This document shows positions 23,715-30,513 of a stretch of DNA of 32,723 nt, piece by piece (positions within the stretch are counted from its first letter, which is position 1; the number at the start of each line of letters is the position of its first letter). The position numbers and the translations under genes are program-made. The notes under the pieces were generated by a model, which saw only the letters and a list, made by a program, of their open reading frames with translations, was not told where the DNA came from and searched no databases. This stretch comes from Acidimicrobiia bacterium (GTDB taxonomy: Bacteria > Actinomycetota > Acidimicrobiia > Spongiisociales > UBA5794), in the NCBI GenBank assembly GCA_030066875.1, contig JASJAS010000025.1, forward strand, positions 1 to 32,723, given 5' to 3'.

Positions 23715-25046
23715 GTGAAGAATGACCAACGCACCATCTTTGGATGGGCGATGTACGACTGGGCCAACTCGGCCTACATCACGATCTTTGGTGCGGTCAT
23801 TGGTGCATTCTTCACCGGGACGATCATGCCCGATGACCGGTACTGGGGTTTGTCCGGCGAGGCGCTGTTCTCGATTCTCGTCGGTCTAGGCAGCATCCTT
23901 CTGATGCTGGCCATGCCGGTATTGGGCGCAATGGCTGACTATGCGGAAGCCAAGAAGCGCTATCTGCGCGGGTTCATGCTGCTCGGCTCGGCTTTTGTGC
24001 TGATCACGCCCTTCATTCCCGACGGGCAAGTTCCGCTGTTTCTGCTGGTCACCCTCGTGGGGCAGTTCGGGTTTGTTGCCGCCAACGTCTTCTACGACGG
24101 TTTCCTGCCCGAGATTGCGTCGGACGACACCATCGACAAAGTGTCGTCGAAGGGATTCGCTCTCGGATACCTCGGCGGCGGAATCTACCTCGTGTTTGCG
24201 CTGGCGCTCATCATGCTCTCCAGCGACGAGGCCGGGGCCTCATTCACAGAGTCGCTGGCGGCCCGAATCGGCATCTTCGGCTCGGGAGTGTGGTGGATTG
24301 GGTTCTCCGTCTTCTCCTTGAAGCGGCTCCCCGCCGACGGCCCTGCTCCCGCGGAACAGATGGGGCTGCGCGACTACGTTGCGATCGGCTTTGGACGGAC
24401 TGTCAGCACAACAAGGAAACTACGCACCTTTCCGCAGTTGCTGTTGTTCGTGTTGGCGTTCATCGTCTACAACTCGGGGACCGGTACGGTTATCGCGGTC
24501 TCCGGGCCATACGCAGAGGACACCCTCAACCTCGAGCTCGAGACAATTGCCCTGGCCTTTCTCGTCGTACAGTTCATCGCCTTCTTCGGCGCCTTGATGT
24601 TCGGCATCATCGCCGGGCGCACCGGCCCGAAGCGGGCGGTGATGATCACGCTGGTCGTGTGGACCGGTCTTGCGGTCATGGCCTTCTTCCTTCCCGAGGG
24701 TTCCGATGTGGGCTTCCTTCTCCTCGCTGCGATCGTCGGATTCGTCCTCGGCGGCGTGCAAGCGTTGTCTCGCTCCCTGTACGGGACGATGATTCCCGAA
24801 GAGGCGTCGGCGGAGTTCTTCGGCTTCTTCTCCGTCTTCTCCAAGTTATCCGGCATCGGGCCCCTCGTGTTTGGAGCCATCAGCGCCATGACCGGATCCG
24901 GGCGCGCTGCAATCCTCTCAGTGGCGGCGTTCTTCCTGGTGGGTCTGGCGATGCTGTCCCGGGTGGACATCGAAGAGGCCCGGGCGTCGCGGGAACGCTG
25001 GTCTTTCGAGGGAGCGCAGACCCAAACTGACGACGCCCCGGCTTAA
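23715..25046 (+). CDS. MFS transporter of the UMF1 (Atg22-like) family
   Basis: 443 residues with about twelve membrane segments. The N-terminal signature WAMYDWANSAY (11-21) is diagnostic for the UMF1/Atg22-like group. A cytoplasmic loop with DYAEAKKR lies after the second or third segment, as in the major facilitator fold. Atg22 exports amino acids from the yeast vacuole; bacterial members have no firm substrate, so none is named. The GTG at 23715 has GAGGAG eight bases upstream. The next gene starts 26 bp downstream and could be co-transcribed. Confidence 0.88.
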   Translation: MKNDQRTIFGWAMYDWANSAYITIFGAVIGAFFTGTIMPDDRYWGLSGEALFSILVGLGSILLMLAMPVLGAMADYAEAKKRYLRGFMLLGSAFVLITPFIPDGQVPLFLLVTLVGQFGFVAANVFYDGFLPEIASDDTIDKVSSKGFALGYLGGGIYLVFALALIMLSSDEAGASFTESLAARIGIFGSGVWWIGFSVFSLKRLPADGPAPAEQMGLRDYVAIGFGRTVSTTRKLRTFPQLLLFVLAFIVYNSGTGTVIAVSGPYAEDTLNLELETIALAFLVVQFIAFFGALMFGIIAGRTGPKRAVMITLVVWTGLAVMAFFLPEGSDVGFLLLAAIVGFVLGGVQALSRSLYGTMIPEEASAEFFGFFSVFSKLSGIGPLVFGAISAMTGSGRAAILSVAAFFLVGLAMLSRVDIEEARASRERWSFEGAQTQTDDAPA

Positions 25047-25072
25047 ACATGCGGCACGACTAGCGTCGCAGC

Positions 25073-26293
25073 ATGCGGTTGATGCTGTTGCTGATGGGGC
25101 TTGCGTTGCTGGTGCTCGCATGCAGCGATACGGACGTGGGGGAGCAGGTTCCGGTCACGCTGCTGCCAACCGAGACGACGGCAGTGTCAACAACGACGAC
25201 TCCGCCGTCCCCGGCATCCCCCGGGGATGCAACGCCCACGACCGCGGCGACCACAACCTCGACAACCACCACAACCATGCCGGTCGGCTCGATCGATGAC
25301 CTCACAATCGAGGCGGTTGAGTTCGCCACCGGCTTCAACCAACCGGTGCTGATGCTGCCTGCTCCCGGTCAGTCACGTCTCTATGTCGTTGAACAGCCTG
25401 GGTTGATCTGGGTCATCGACGCCGACGACGATCCCAATGTGTTTCTCGACATCTCCGACGACGTGAGGCTCGGCAGCGAACAGGGATTGCTCGGCTTGGC
25501 GTTCTCGCCCGAGTATGCCGAGAACGATCTGTTCTACATCCATTACACCGCCCGCAACGGTGACACGATGATCGAAGAGGTGAACGCTGCCAGCGGAATG
25601 CGGTCCGAGCTGCTCCGCGTTGACCAGCCCGCTGCCAACCACAACGGCGGAATGATCTCGTTCGGGCCGGACGGCAATCTGTGGATCGGACTCGGCGATG
25701 GCGGCGGAGCCAACGACCAATTCGGCCAAGGCCAGCGCAGCGACACCCTGCTAGGCACCATGCTCCGTATCGTGCCGGAATCAGGGCAGTATTCGATTCC
25801 GAGCGGGAACCTTGCCGGAGAGGTCTGGGCGATCGGTCTCCGCAACCCGTGGCGCTGGGCCTTCGACGGTGACGACCTCTGGATAGGCGATGTCGGTCAG
25901 AACCGGATCGAGGAGGTCGACGTTGTCGACTGGACCGACGGCTCGCGCAACTTTGGATGGTCGACGATGGAGGGTTCGGAGTGCTTCGGCGGCGGAAACT
26001 GCTCGAGTGAGGGTCTGGTCCTGCCCGTCTACGAGTATCCCCATTCCGAAGGCTGTTCCATCACCGGAGGCTTTGTGTACCGGGGTGCCGCGATGCCGGA
26101 GCTGGCAGGGCAATACCTGTTTGCCGACTATTGCGAAGGATGGGTGCGCAGTGTCGCCCGTGACGGCATCATGCGCGAGTGGCTGCCGGCCGATAGCTTC
26201 TCCGCGATCACGTCCTTTGGGGTGGACGCGGCCGGCGAAATCTACGTGGTCACCGCAGCAGGCTCGTTGTTCCGTCTGCAGAGAGCTGGATGA
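25073..26293 (+). CDS. PQQ-type sugar dehydrogenase (GSDH family) lipoprotein
   Basis: 406 residues. It has a lipoprotein signal with lipobox VLAC (Cys17) and a Thr/Pro-rich linker (about 32-70). A six-bladed beta-propeller of the glucose/sorbosone dehydrogenase family follows. Typical motifs are EQGLLGLAFSPEY, NHNGGMISFGPDG, IGLGDGGGANDQ, GLRNPWRWAFD and ITGGFVYRG. Soluble PQQ-glucose dehydrogenase uses the equivalent His and Asp residues, but many members of this family act on other sugars or have no proven activity. No PQQ synthesis genes are in the window. The enzyme would face outward and could pass electrons to the respiratory chain. The ATG start at 25073 fits the signal peptide. Confidence 0.87.
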   Translation: MRLMLLLMGLALLVLACSDTDVGEQVPVTLLPTETTAVSTTTTPPSPASPGDATPTTAATTTSTTTTTMPVGSIDDLTIEAVEFATGFNQPVLMLPAPGQSRLYVVEQPGLIWVIDADDDPNVFLDISDDVRLGSEQGLLGLAFSPEYAENDLFYIHYTARNGDTMIEEVNAASGMRSELLRVDQPAANHNGGMISFGPDGNLWIGLGDGGGANDQFGQGQRSDTLLGTMLRIVPESGQYSIPSGNLAGEVWAIGLRNPWRWAFDGDDLWIGDVGQNRIEEVDVVDWTDGSRNFGWSTMEGSECFGGGNCSSEGLVLPVYEYPHSEGCSITGGFVYRGAAMPELAGQYLFADYCEGWVRSVARDGIMREWLPADSFSAITSFGVDAAGEIYVVTAAGSLFRLQRAG

Positions 26294-26364
26294 CGTTCCC
26301 CGCGATCAACGCGCTACCGCCTAATCTTGGCGGGAGACACAGCCGAAACTCACCAGAGGGTCCG

Positions 26365-27033
26365 ATGAGAATCGATGCGATGGAGGCTGCCTTGAAAGTG
26401 GCGGATGTGATGACAACTGATGTGCTGTCGGTTGCTCCAGATGACCGGCTCCGTCTTGCGGCCGGCCTCATGAGGGAGCACCGGATCAGCGGTCTACCGG
26501 TCGTCGAGGATGGCAAGGTCGTCGGGATCATCACGGAGTCGGATTTCCTCAACATTGCCGCCGAGACCCCGGACGGGGAGCGACACGGTTTCCTCGATGC
26601 CCTCTTTGGCGGTCACCGCGCCGCCCATCCCAGCACCCGCGTTGGTGAAGCCATGACTGAGGACCCCATAACGGTCCAGGCGTCCATGCCGGTCCGTGAA
26701 GCTGCCCGTCATATGAAGCGCCACAGAATCAAACGGGTACCGGTGGTCGACGAAGAGCAAGGGCTGGTAGGCATTCTCAGCAGAGCCGACATCATGAAGG
26801 TGTTTGTTCGCGACGATGTCGCCATTGCCGCCGATGTGACTGAGATTCTGCACCGTTACCGGTTTGATCACCAGGTCCAGGCTGAGACCAACGACGGCCG
26901 GATCGTCATCAGCGGCGAAGTCGAGCACCGTTCGGGTGCTGAACTCATCGAAGAGGTCTTGTTCCGAATCCTGGGTGTCATCGAGGTCGAGAACCAGGTC
27001 ACCTGGGTTTACGACGACACCAGCGACCGCTGA
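26365..27033 (+). CDS. CBS-CBS-BON domain protein
   Basis: 222 residues. CBS 1 lies at about 12-65 (VADVMTTDVLSV, then GIITESDFL), CBS 2 at about 92-148 (VGEAMTEDPITV, then GILSRADIM), and a BON domain at about 152-216 (NDGRIVISGEVEHRS). CBS pairs bind adenine nucleotides and BON domains bind phospholipids or protein partners. The ATG at 26365 has AGAGGG five bases upstream. An earlier in-frame ATG at 26290 overlaps the previous stop but would add a poor 25-residue leader. CCGCC/GGCGG (26317-26333) could form a hairpin in that leader region. In M. tuberculosis a two-CBS protein (Hrp1) belongs to the DosR regulon, so its place beside DosR-like genes is suggestive. Confidence 0.88.
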   Translation: MRIDAMEAALKVADVMTTDVLSVAPDDRLRLAAGLMREHRISGLPVVEDGKVVGIITESDFLNIAAETPDGERHGFLDALFGGHRAAHPSTRVGEAMTEDPITVQASMPVREAARHMKRHRIKRVPVVDEEQGLVGILSRADIMKVFVRDDVAIAADVTEILHRYRFDHQVQAETNDGRIVISGEVEHRSGAELIEEVLFRILGVIEVENQVTWVYDDTSDR

Positions 27034-27038
27034 CCGGG

Positions 27039-27686
27039 TCAGTCGATCTGGTCGATGTCGTCGATCGCAGCCCGGAAAGCTGCGGCCTCTGCCCGCCGGG
27101 TCATGTCGAGCTTGTGGAGCAGTGCCGACACGTAGTTCTTGACGGTTTTCTCGGCAAGGTTGAGTTCGTCGGCAATCTGCCGATTAGTCAATCCATCAGC
27201 GATTAGCGAGAGGACCCTTCGCTCTTGCGGGGAGAGCCTCCGGAGCCGCTCGGCGAGATGGGCTTCGGCTCCGCCTCCGTCCAGAGCTGCTTGGGCACGG
27301 TCGTCGATGACCAGTTCTTCGCCCTGCATGACGCGCCGGATCGTGTCAACCAGTGAGTTGAGAGCCATCCGCTTGATCACGTAACCCGACGCCCCGGCCT
27401 CGATAGAGGAACGCAACAGTTCGAGATCGGCGTATGTGGTGAACATGATCACGCGGATCCCCGGATGGTTCTCCTTGATCTTGCGACAGGCGTCGATCCC
27501 GCTACATCCGTCGAGCCTGATGTCCATGAGGACAACATCTGGGGTCAGTTCATCGGCCGCGTTGACCGCAGCTTCGCAGGTGCCTGCCTCACCGACCAGA
27601 GTCATATCGCTCTGGTTGTCGATGTACGAGGCAACACCGGCGCGCACCACGAAATGATCGTCGACAACGAGTACCCGAATCGCCAT
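27039..27686 (-). CDS. NarL/DosR-like response regulator (paralogue 1)
   Basis: 215 residues. The receiver domain has acidic residues in VVDDH, phospho-acceptor Asp55 (LMDIRLDG), FTTYAD and the Lys in VIKRM. The C-terminal LuxR-type HTH contains GLTNRQIADELNLAEKTVK followed by NY. That includes the Lys, Lys and Asn that contact DNA in mycobacterial DosR (K179, K182, N183 by my recollection). The start at 27686 matches DosR-type N-termini; an ATG at 27695 would add three residues. Neither has a good ribosome binding site. It lies directly downstream of the other regulator on the same strand (63 bp) and is convergent with the CBS-BON gene (5 bp). Confidence 0.88.
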   Translation of the reverse strand: MAIRVLVVDDHFVVRAGVASYIDNQSDMTLVGEAGTCEAAVNAADELTPDVVLMDIRLDGCSGIDACRKIKENHPGIRVIMFTTYADLELLRSSIEAGASGYVIKRMALNSLVDTIRRVMQGEELVIDDRAQAALDGGGAEAHLAERLRRLSPQERRVLSLIADGLTNRQIADELNLAEKTVKNYVSALLHKLDMTRRAEAAAFRAAIDDIDQID

Positions 27687-27749
27687 TGCACGCATGACCC
27701 TACTGCGCCCGGGCGTCTCAAAAGCGCCATTGAGCAAGGAAGGCAGCCG

Positions 27750-28418
27750 CTACTCGTCGATCCAGTCCTCGGGCGGATACTTGGCTTCGCGATCAGCGAT
27801 GCGGCGGGCCATATAGGCGGCTGCCTCATTGCGGTTGCGCAGTCCCAACTTCGCCAGCAGCCGCGATATGTAGTTCTTCACCGTCTTCTCGGCAAGGAAC
27901 ACCCGATCGGCTATCTCGCGGTTGGTCAACCCATCGGCAATCAGTTCGAGGATTCGAACCTCACGTTCCGATAGCTGCGAGAAAACGGGATCGCCGACAC
28001 TCTGTCCCCGAATCTGGTTGAACAGCTTGGCCGTAGCTGCAGGATCGATGACCGATGCACCGTCCGAGACGCTGCGTACGGCGTCTACGATTCGATCGCC
28101 GTCGATTCTCTTCACGAGGTACCCGGAAGCGCCTGCCAGGATCGCTTCGTGCACCGTCTCCTCGTCGACGTGTGACGAGAGCATCAATACCTTGATGTCT
28201 GGGAAGCGTTCCACGATCGTGCGACAGGCTGCAACGCCGCTCATATCGGGGAGCCGCACATCCATCACCACGACGTCGGGAGAGTCGTACCCGGCGCGGC
28301 GGATTGCAGAAGCACCGCTGGCCGCTTCGCCTGCAACCTCGATGTCGTCCTGGGAGGTCAACAAGGCGCGCAACCCTTCCCTCACCACCGGATGATCATC
28401 TACAACGAGGACTCGCAC
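27750..28418 (-). CDS. DosR-like response regulator (paralogue 2)
   Basis: 222 residues. Receiver domain: VVDDHPVVREGL, phospho-acceptor Asp53 (VMDVRLPD), Ser81 at the switch position and Lys103 (LVKRI). The LuxR-type HTH (about 147-205) contains GLTNREIADRVFLAEKTVK and NYISRLLAKLG. As I recall it, this nearly repeats the DosR recognition region, with Lys178, Lys181 and Asn182 at the DNA-contacting positions. A GTG at 28418 was chosen because AGAGG lies seven bases upstream; longer in-frame starts lack a site. It is divergent from the heme-GAF-type kinase gene, its likely partner, and is probably co-transcribed with the second regulator. Confidence 0.9.
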   Translation of the reverse strand: MRVLVVDDHPVVREGLRALLTSQDDIEVAGEAASGASAIRRAGYDSPDVVVMDVRLPDMSGVAACRTIVERFPDIKVLMLSSHVDEETVHEAILAGASGYLVKRIDGDRIVDAVRSVSDGASVIDPAATAKLFNQIRGQSVGDPVFSQLSEREVRILELIADGLTNREIADRVFLAEKTVKNYISRLLAKLGLRNRNEAAAYMARRIADREAKYPPEDWIDE

Positions 28419-28436
28419 GGTCACACCTCTTACAAG

Positions 28437-28450
28437 TTGGGTCCCGCAAC
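28437..28450. promoter_or_regulatory. Half-site resembling the DosR box between regulator and kinase genes
   Basis: GTTGGGTCCCGCAA (28437-28450) contains GTCCC followed by GCAA. This resembles the right half of the DosR consensus, and GTTG/CAAC forms a weak palindrome around it. There is no second half at the right distance. It could mediate weak autoregulation in the divergent gap. Confidence 0.25.
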
Positions 28451-28548
28451 GCACACGCTAACGAACCCCGGTGACCCGAGAACCCGGCCAATCGCCCCAC
28501 AGGGGAGGACGTTCGGCCCCAAAGCCACGGGCGATTATCGTCCTCCGA

Positions 28549-29658
28549 ATGGATTCGACGGCATCGCGGGAACGCTTCACGGAGCTACTGGATGCGGCGG
28601 CCCAGGTCTCTGAACAGGGAGAGTTGCACGGCCTGCTCGAGTCTCTGGTGGACATTGCCATGGGTCTCACCGGGGCCCGCTACGGGGCGTTGGGGGTTGT
28701 CGGTTCGCACGGGTTTTTGGTCGACTTCATCCATCGCGGAATCGAGCCGGAAGATGCCCAGAAGATCGGTCATCTCCCGCTGGGGCTTGGCGTCTTGGGA
28801 GCGATCACCCGCGGAGAGTCGGTGCGGACCGATGACGTGACCGCCCACCCGGATTCCACCGGGTTGCCGGACCACCATCCGAAGATGGGCCCGTTTCTCG
28901 GGGTGCCTTTGCGGACTCGCAACGAGGTCTTCGGGAACATCTATCTCGCCGACAAACCGGGAGGGTTCACTGAGGAAGACCAGGCCACGATCGAAACCTT
29001 GTCGATCATTGCAGGGTCCGCGGTGGCCAATGTGCGTGTGCACCGTCGATTGCGCGACGCCGCAGTCGCCGAAGACCGGGCGCGGATTGCCCGCGATGTT
29101 CACGACGACATCATCCAGGATCTGTTCGCCGTCGGGCTTTCGCTGCAAGGGCTGGCCGACTCGATGAAGGACGAGAACGATCGGGAGGTCGTGCGTACTC
29201 AGGTAGCGCGGGTGGACGACTGCATCACCTCCTTGCGACAGTTCATCTTCAACCTCAGACAGCCGACGACCCACACTCGCGATCTCGAGATCGAGATCAA
29301 CGAGCTCGTCGAAGAACTGGCGGAGCCCTACTCGTCCGAGGTCGAGGTGGCGGTCGATGCGATGGTGGACGGCTTCAGCAATGACCTGGCCGATGCGGTG
29401 CTCCACATCATCAAAGAGGCAACCAGCAACGCCCTGCGCCATTCGGGTAGCCCGCTGGTACGGGTGCTCGTGACCGGCGGCTTTAACAACCTCTCGGTCT
29501 CGGTGATTGACCACGGGCAGGGCTTCGATGTCGGCGGCCAGCACGAAGGCATGGGTCTGACCAACCTCCAGCAGCGAGCAAATGACGTTGGCGGAGACCT
29601 CGCCGTGCAGAGCAGTGGTTCCGGAACCACCGTGACTCTGGTGCTCCCGATCACCTGA
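28549..29658 (+). CDS. DosS/DosT-like sensor histidine kinase with a single GAF domain
   Basis: 369 residues with no membrane segment, so cytosolic. One GAF domain lies at about 25-165. Its LPDHHPKMGPFLGVPLR...GNIYLADK region follows the DosS GAF-A domain closely. His110 falls at the position of the heme-ligating His149 of DosS, and Tyr132, 22 residues later, at that of the distal Tyr171. Next come a HisKA_3 dimerisation helix with phospho-acceptor His185 (RDVHDDIIQDLF) and an ATPase domain with Asn294 (EATSNALRH), DHGQGFD and GMGLTNLQQRA. DosS and DosT carry two GAF domains; this one has only the first. The ATG at 28549 lacks a ribosome binding site; TATCGT (28536-28541) is placed for a leaderless transcript. 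It should phosphorylate the divergent DosR-like regulators. Confidence 0.88.
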   Translation: MDSTASRERFTELLDAAAQVSEQGELHGLLESLVDIAMGLTGARYGALGVVGSHGFLVDFIHRGIEPEDAQKIGHLPLGLGVLGAITRGESVRTDDVTAHPDSTGLPDHHPKMGPFLGVPLRTRNEVFGNIYLADKPGGFTEEDQATIETLSIIAGSAVANVRVHRRLRDAAVAEDRARIARDVHDDIIQDLFAVGLSLQGLADSMKDENDREVVRTQVARVDDCITSLRQFIFNLRQPTTHTRDLEIEINELVEELAEPYSSEVEVAVDAMVDGFSNDLADAVLHIIKEATSNALRHSGSPLVRVLVTGGFNNLSVSVIDHGQGFDVGGQHEGMGLTNLQQRANDVGGDLAVQSSGSGTTVTLVLPIT

Positions 29659-29665
29659 AACCTCC

Positions 29666-29691
29666 GGGAACAGGCGTCGAGCCTTGTTCCC
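29666..29691 (+). terminator. Hairpin after the sensor kinase gene
   Basis: GGGAACAGGC (29666-29675) pairs with GCC-T-TGTTCCC (29681-29691) with a single bulged T and a 5-nt loop, 8 bp past the kinase stop. It separates the kinase from the oxidase operon and its operator array. There is no T-run. Confidence 0.5.
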
Positions 29692-29699
29692 AGAACAAA

Positions 29700-29758
29700 G
29701 GGACTCAGAAAGTGACTTTTGGGGACTTTCGTCCCACGGGCTAGGGACCATGGGTCCC
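29700..29758. promoter_or_regulatory. Array of three DosR-box-like sites upstream of the ba3 oxidase operon
   Basis: The middle site at 29719-29738 reads TTGGGGACTTTCGTCCCACG. The M. tuberculosis DosR consensus is TTSGGGACTWWAGTCCCSAA, so it agrees at all but the core ninth base and the last few right-hand bases. A second palindrome, GGGACCATGGGTCCC, lies at 29744-29758 but has a 15-bp rather than 14-bp core. A half-site GGGACT starts at 29700. The three GGGAC motifs begin at 29700, 29722 and 29744, exactly 22 bp apart, which puts them on one face of the helix. The array ends about 23 bp before a possible -10 box, a position suited to an activator. Confidence 0.7.
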
Positions 29759-29781
29759 GACATCGGTGCGGGTTGGGGATC

Positions 29782-29787
29782 TACGAT
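29782..29787 (+). promoter_or_regulatory. Candidate -10 box of the oxidase operon
   Basis: TACGAT lies 23 bp past the last DosR-like site and 63 bp before the first oxidase start codon. The region 17 bp upstream has no recognisable -35 box, as expected for a promoter that depends on an activator bound at the adjacent array. Confidence 0.35.
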
Positions 29788-29850
29788 GACGCCAGCCACC
29801 GGTGAGTCGCGGAGGCTGCCAAGAATGTCGTTGAGTGAGTGGGGAGGACC

Positions 29851-30000
29851 ATGGCAACCGAAGCCGACAACGACAGCGAGGTCCAAGAGGAGTTCAAGCC
29901 TCGGGGCACCGTTGCGTTTGCAGCAGCTTTCGTAGTGGTACTGCTGCTGATGTGGTTCAGCATCTACATCATCATGCTGTCGCGAGGTACCACCATATGA
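29851..30000 (+). CDS. cbaD: ba3-type cytochrome c oxidase subunit IIa (small single-helix subunit)
   Basis: 49 residues. It has an acidic N-terminus and one membrane helix, with the core EEFKPRGTVAF...IYIIMLSRG. As I recall the 34-residue subunit IIa of the Thermus thermophilus ba3 oxidase (EEKPKGAL start, VYAVFFARG end), the two align along almost the whole helix. In ba3 enzymes subunit IIa packs against subunits I and II. A GGGGAGG site precedes the ATG at 29851. The stop overlaps the subunit II start in an ATGA junction, so translation is coupled. The gene is easily missed because of its size; a longer frame in another register covers it. Confidence 0.85.
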   Translation: MATEADNDSEVQEEFKPRGTVAFAAAFVVVLLLMWFSIYIIMLSRGTTI

Positions 30001-30500
30001 GTACCCCCGAAACCACCCACGAGTCGATGCATGTTGATCCCGCCGAGCGAGCCTGGATTCGCACGTCGATCGTCGTTCTGGTCGTGTTCGCAATTTCGGT
30101 GACCATCGCCGGGTTCATGCTCGGGATTCAGGTGCCGACTACGGAACAGCGGGTCAACCCGCAGACGATCCAAGACGCCCCCCCTTGGTCCGAACCCGGG
30201 GTGCGCGAGATCGTCGCCGGCGAACAATACGAGGTATACGTTGTTGCCAAGCGCTTCTTCTTCGAACCCAACGCCATAGAGCTTCCTGCTGGTGCGGAAG
30301 TCACCTTCTATGTGACCTCCACCGACGTCCAGCATGGGTTCAGCATCCGAGACACCAACGTCAACTTCATGGTCATTCCCGGAGAGGTGTCGAAGCTCAC
30401 GACGACCTTTGACGAACCGGGTGATTATCCCTACATCTGCACCGAGTACTGCGGTCTCGGTCACGCTGTCATGTTCGGCTCTGTAACGGTTACGCCGTAG
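29997..30500 (+). CDS. cbaB: ba3-type cytochrome c oxidase subunit II (CuA subunit)
   Basis: 167 residues. It has one N-terminal membrane helix (about 20-45), then a cupredoxin domain with the complete CuA site: His113 (VQHGF), and Cys148, Glu150, Cys152, His156 and Met159 in CTEYCGLGHAVM. It accepts electrons from cytochrome c or a cupredoxin and passes them to subunit I. One helix, not two, is typical of B-type oxidases. The ATG at 29997 overlaps the stop of the subunit IIa gene. A longer open frame upstream is a shadow of that gene. Subunit I follows after 13 bp. Confidence 0.93.
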   Translation: MSTPETTHESMHVDPAERAWIRTSIVVLVVFAISVTIAGFMLGIQVPTTEQRVNPQTIQDAPPWSEPGVREIVAGEQYEVYVVAKRFFFEPNAIELPAGAEVTFYVTSTDVQHGFSIRDTNVNFMVIPGEVSKLTTTFDEPGDYPYICTEYCGLGHAVMFGSVTVTP

Positions 30501-30513
30501 GAGGGAGGTAGCA

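Noticed and set aside
26322-26350. DosR-like box upstream of the CBS-BON gene
   Set aside because: GGCGGGAGACACAGCC lacks the GGGAC and GTCCC half-sites at the right spacing.
29697-29713. A full third DosR palindrome at the first GGGACT
   Set aside because: The right half reads AAAGT rather than GTCCC, so only a half-site is claimed.
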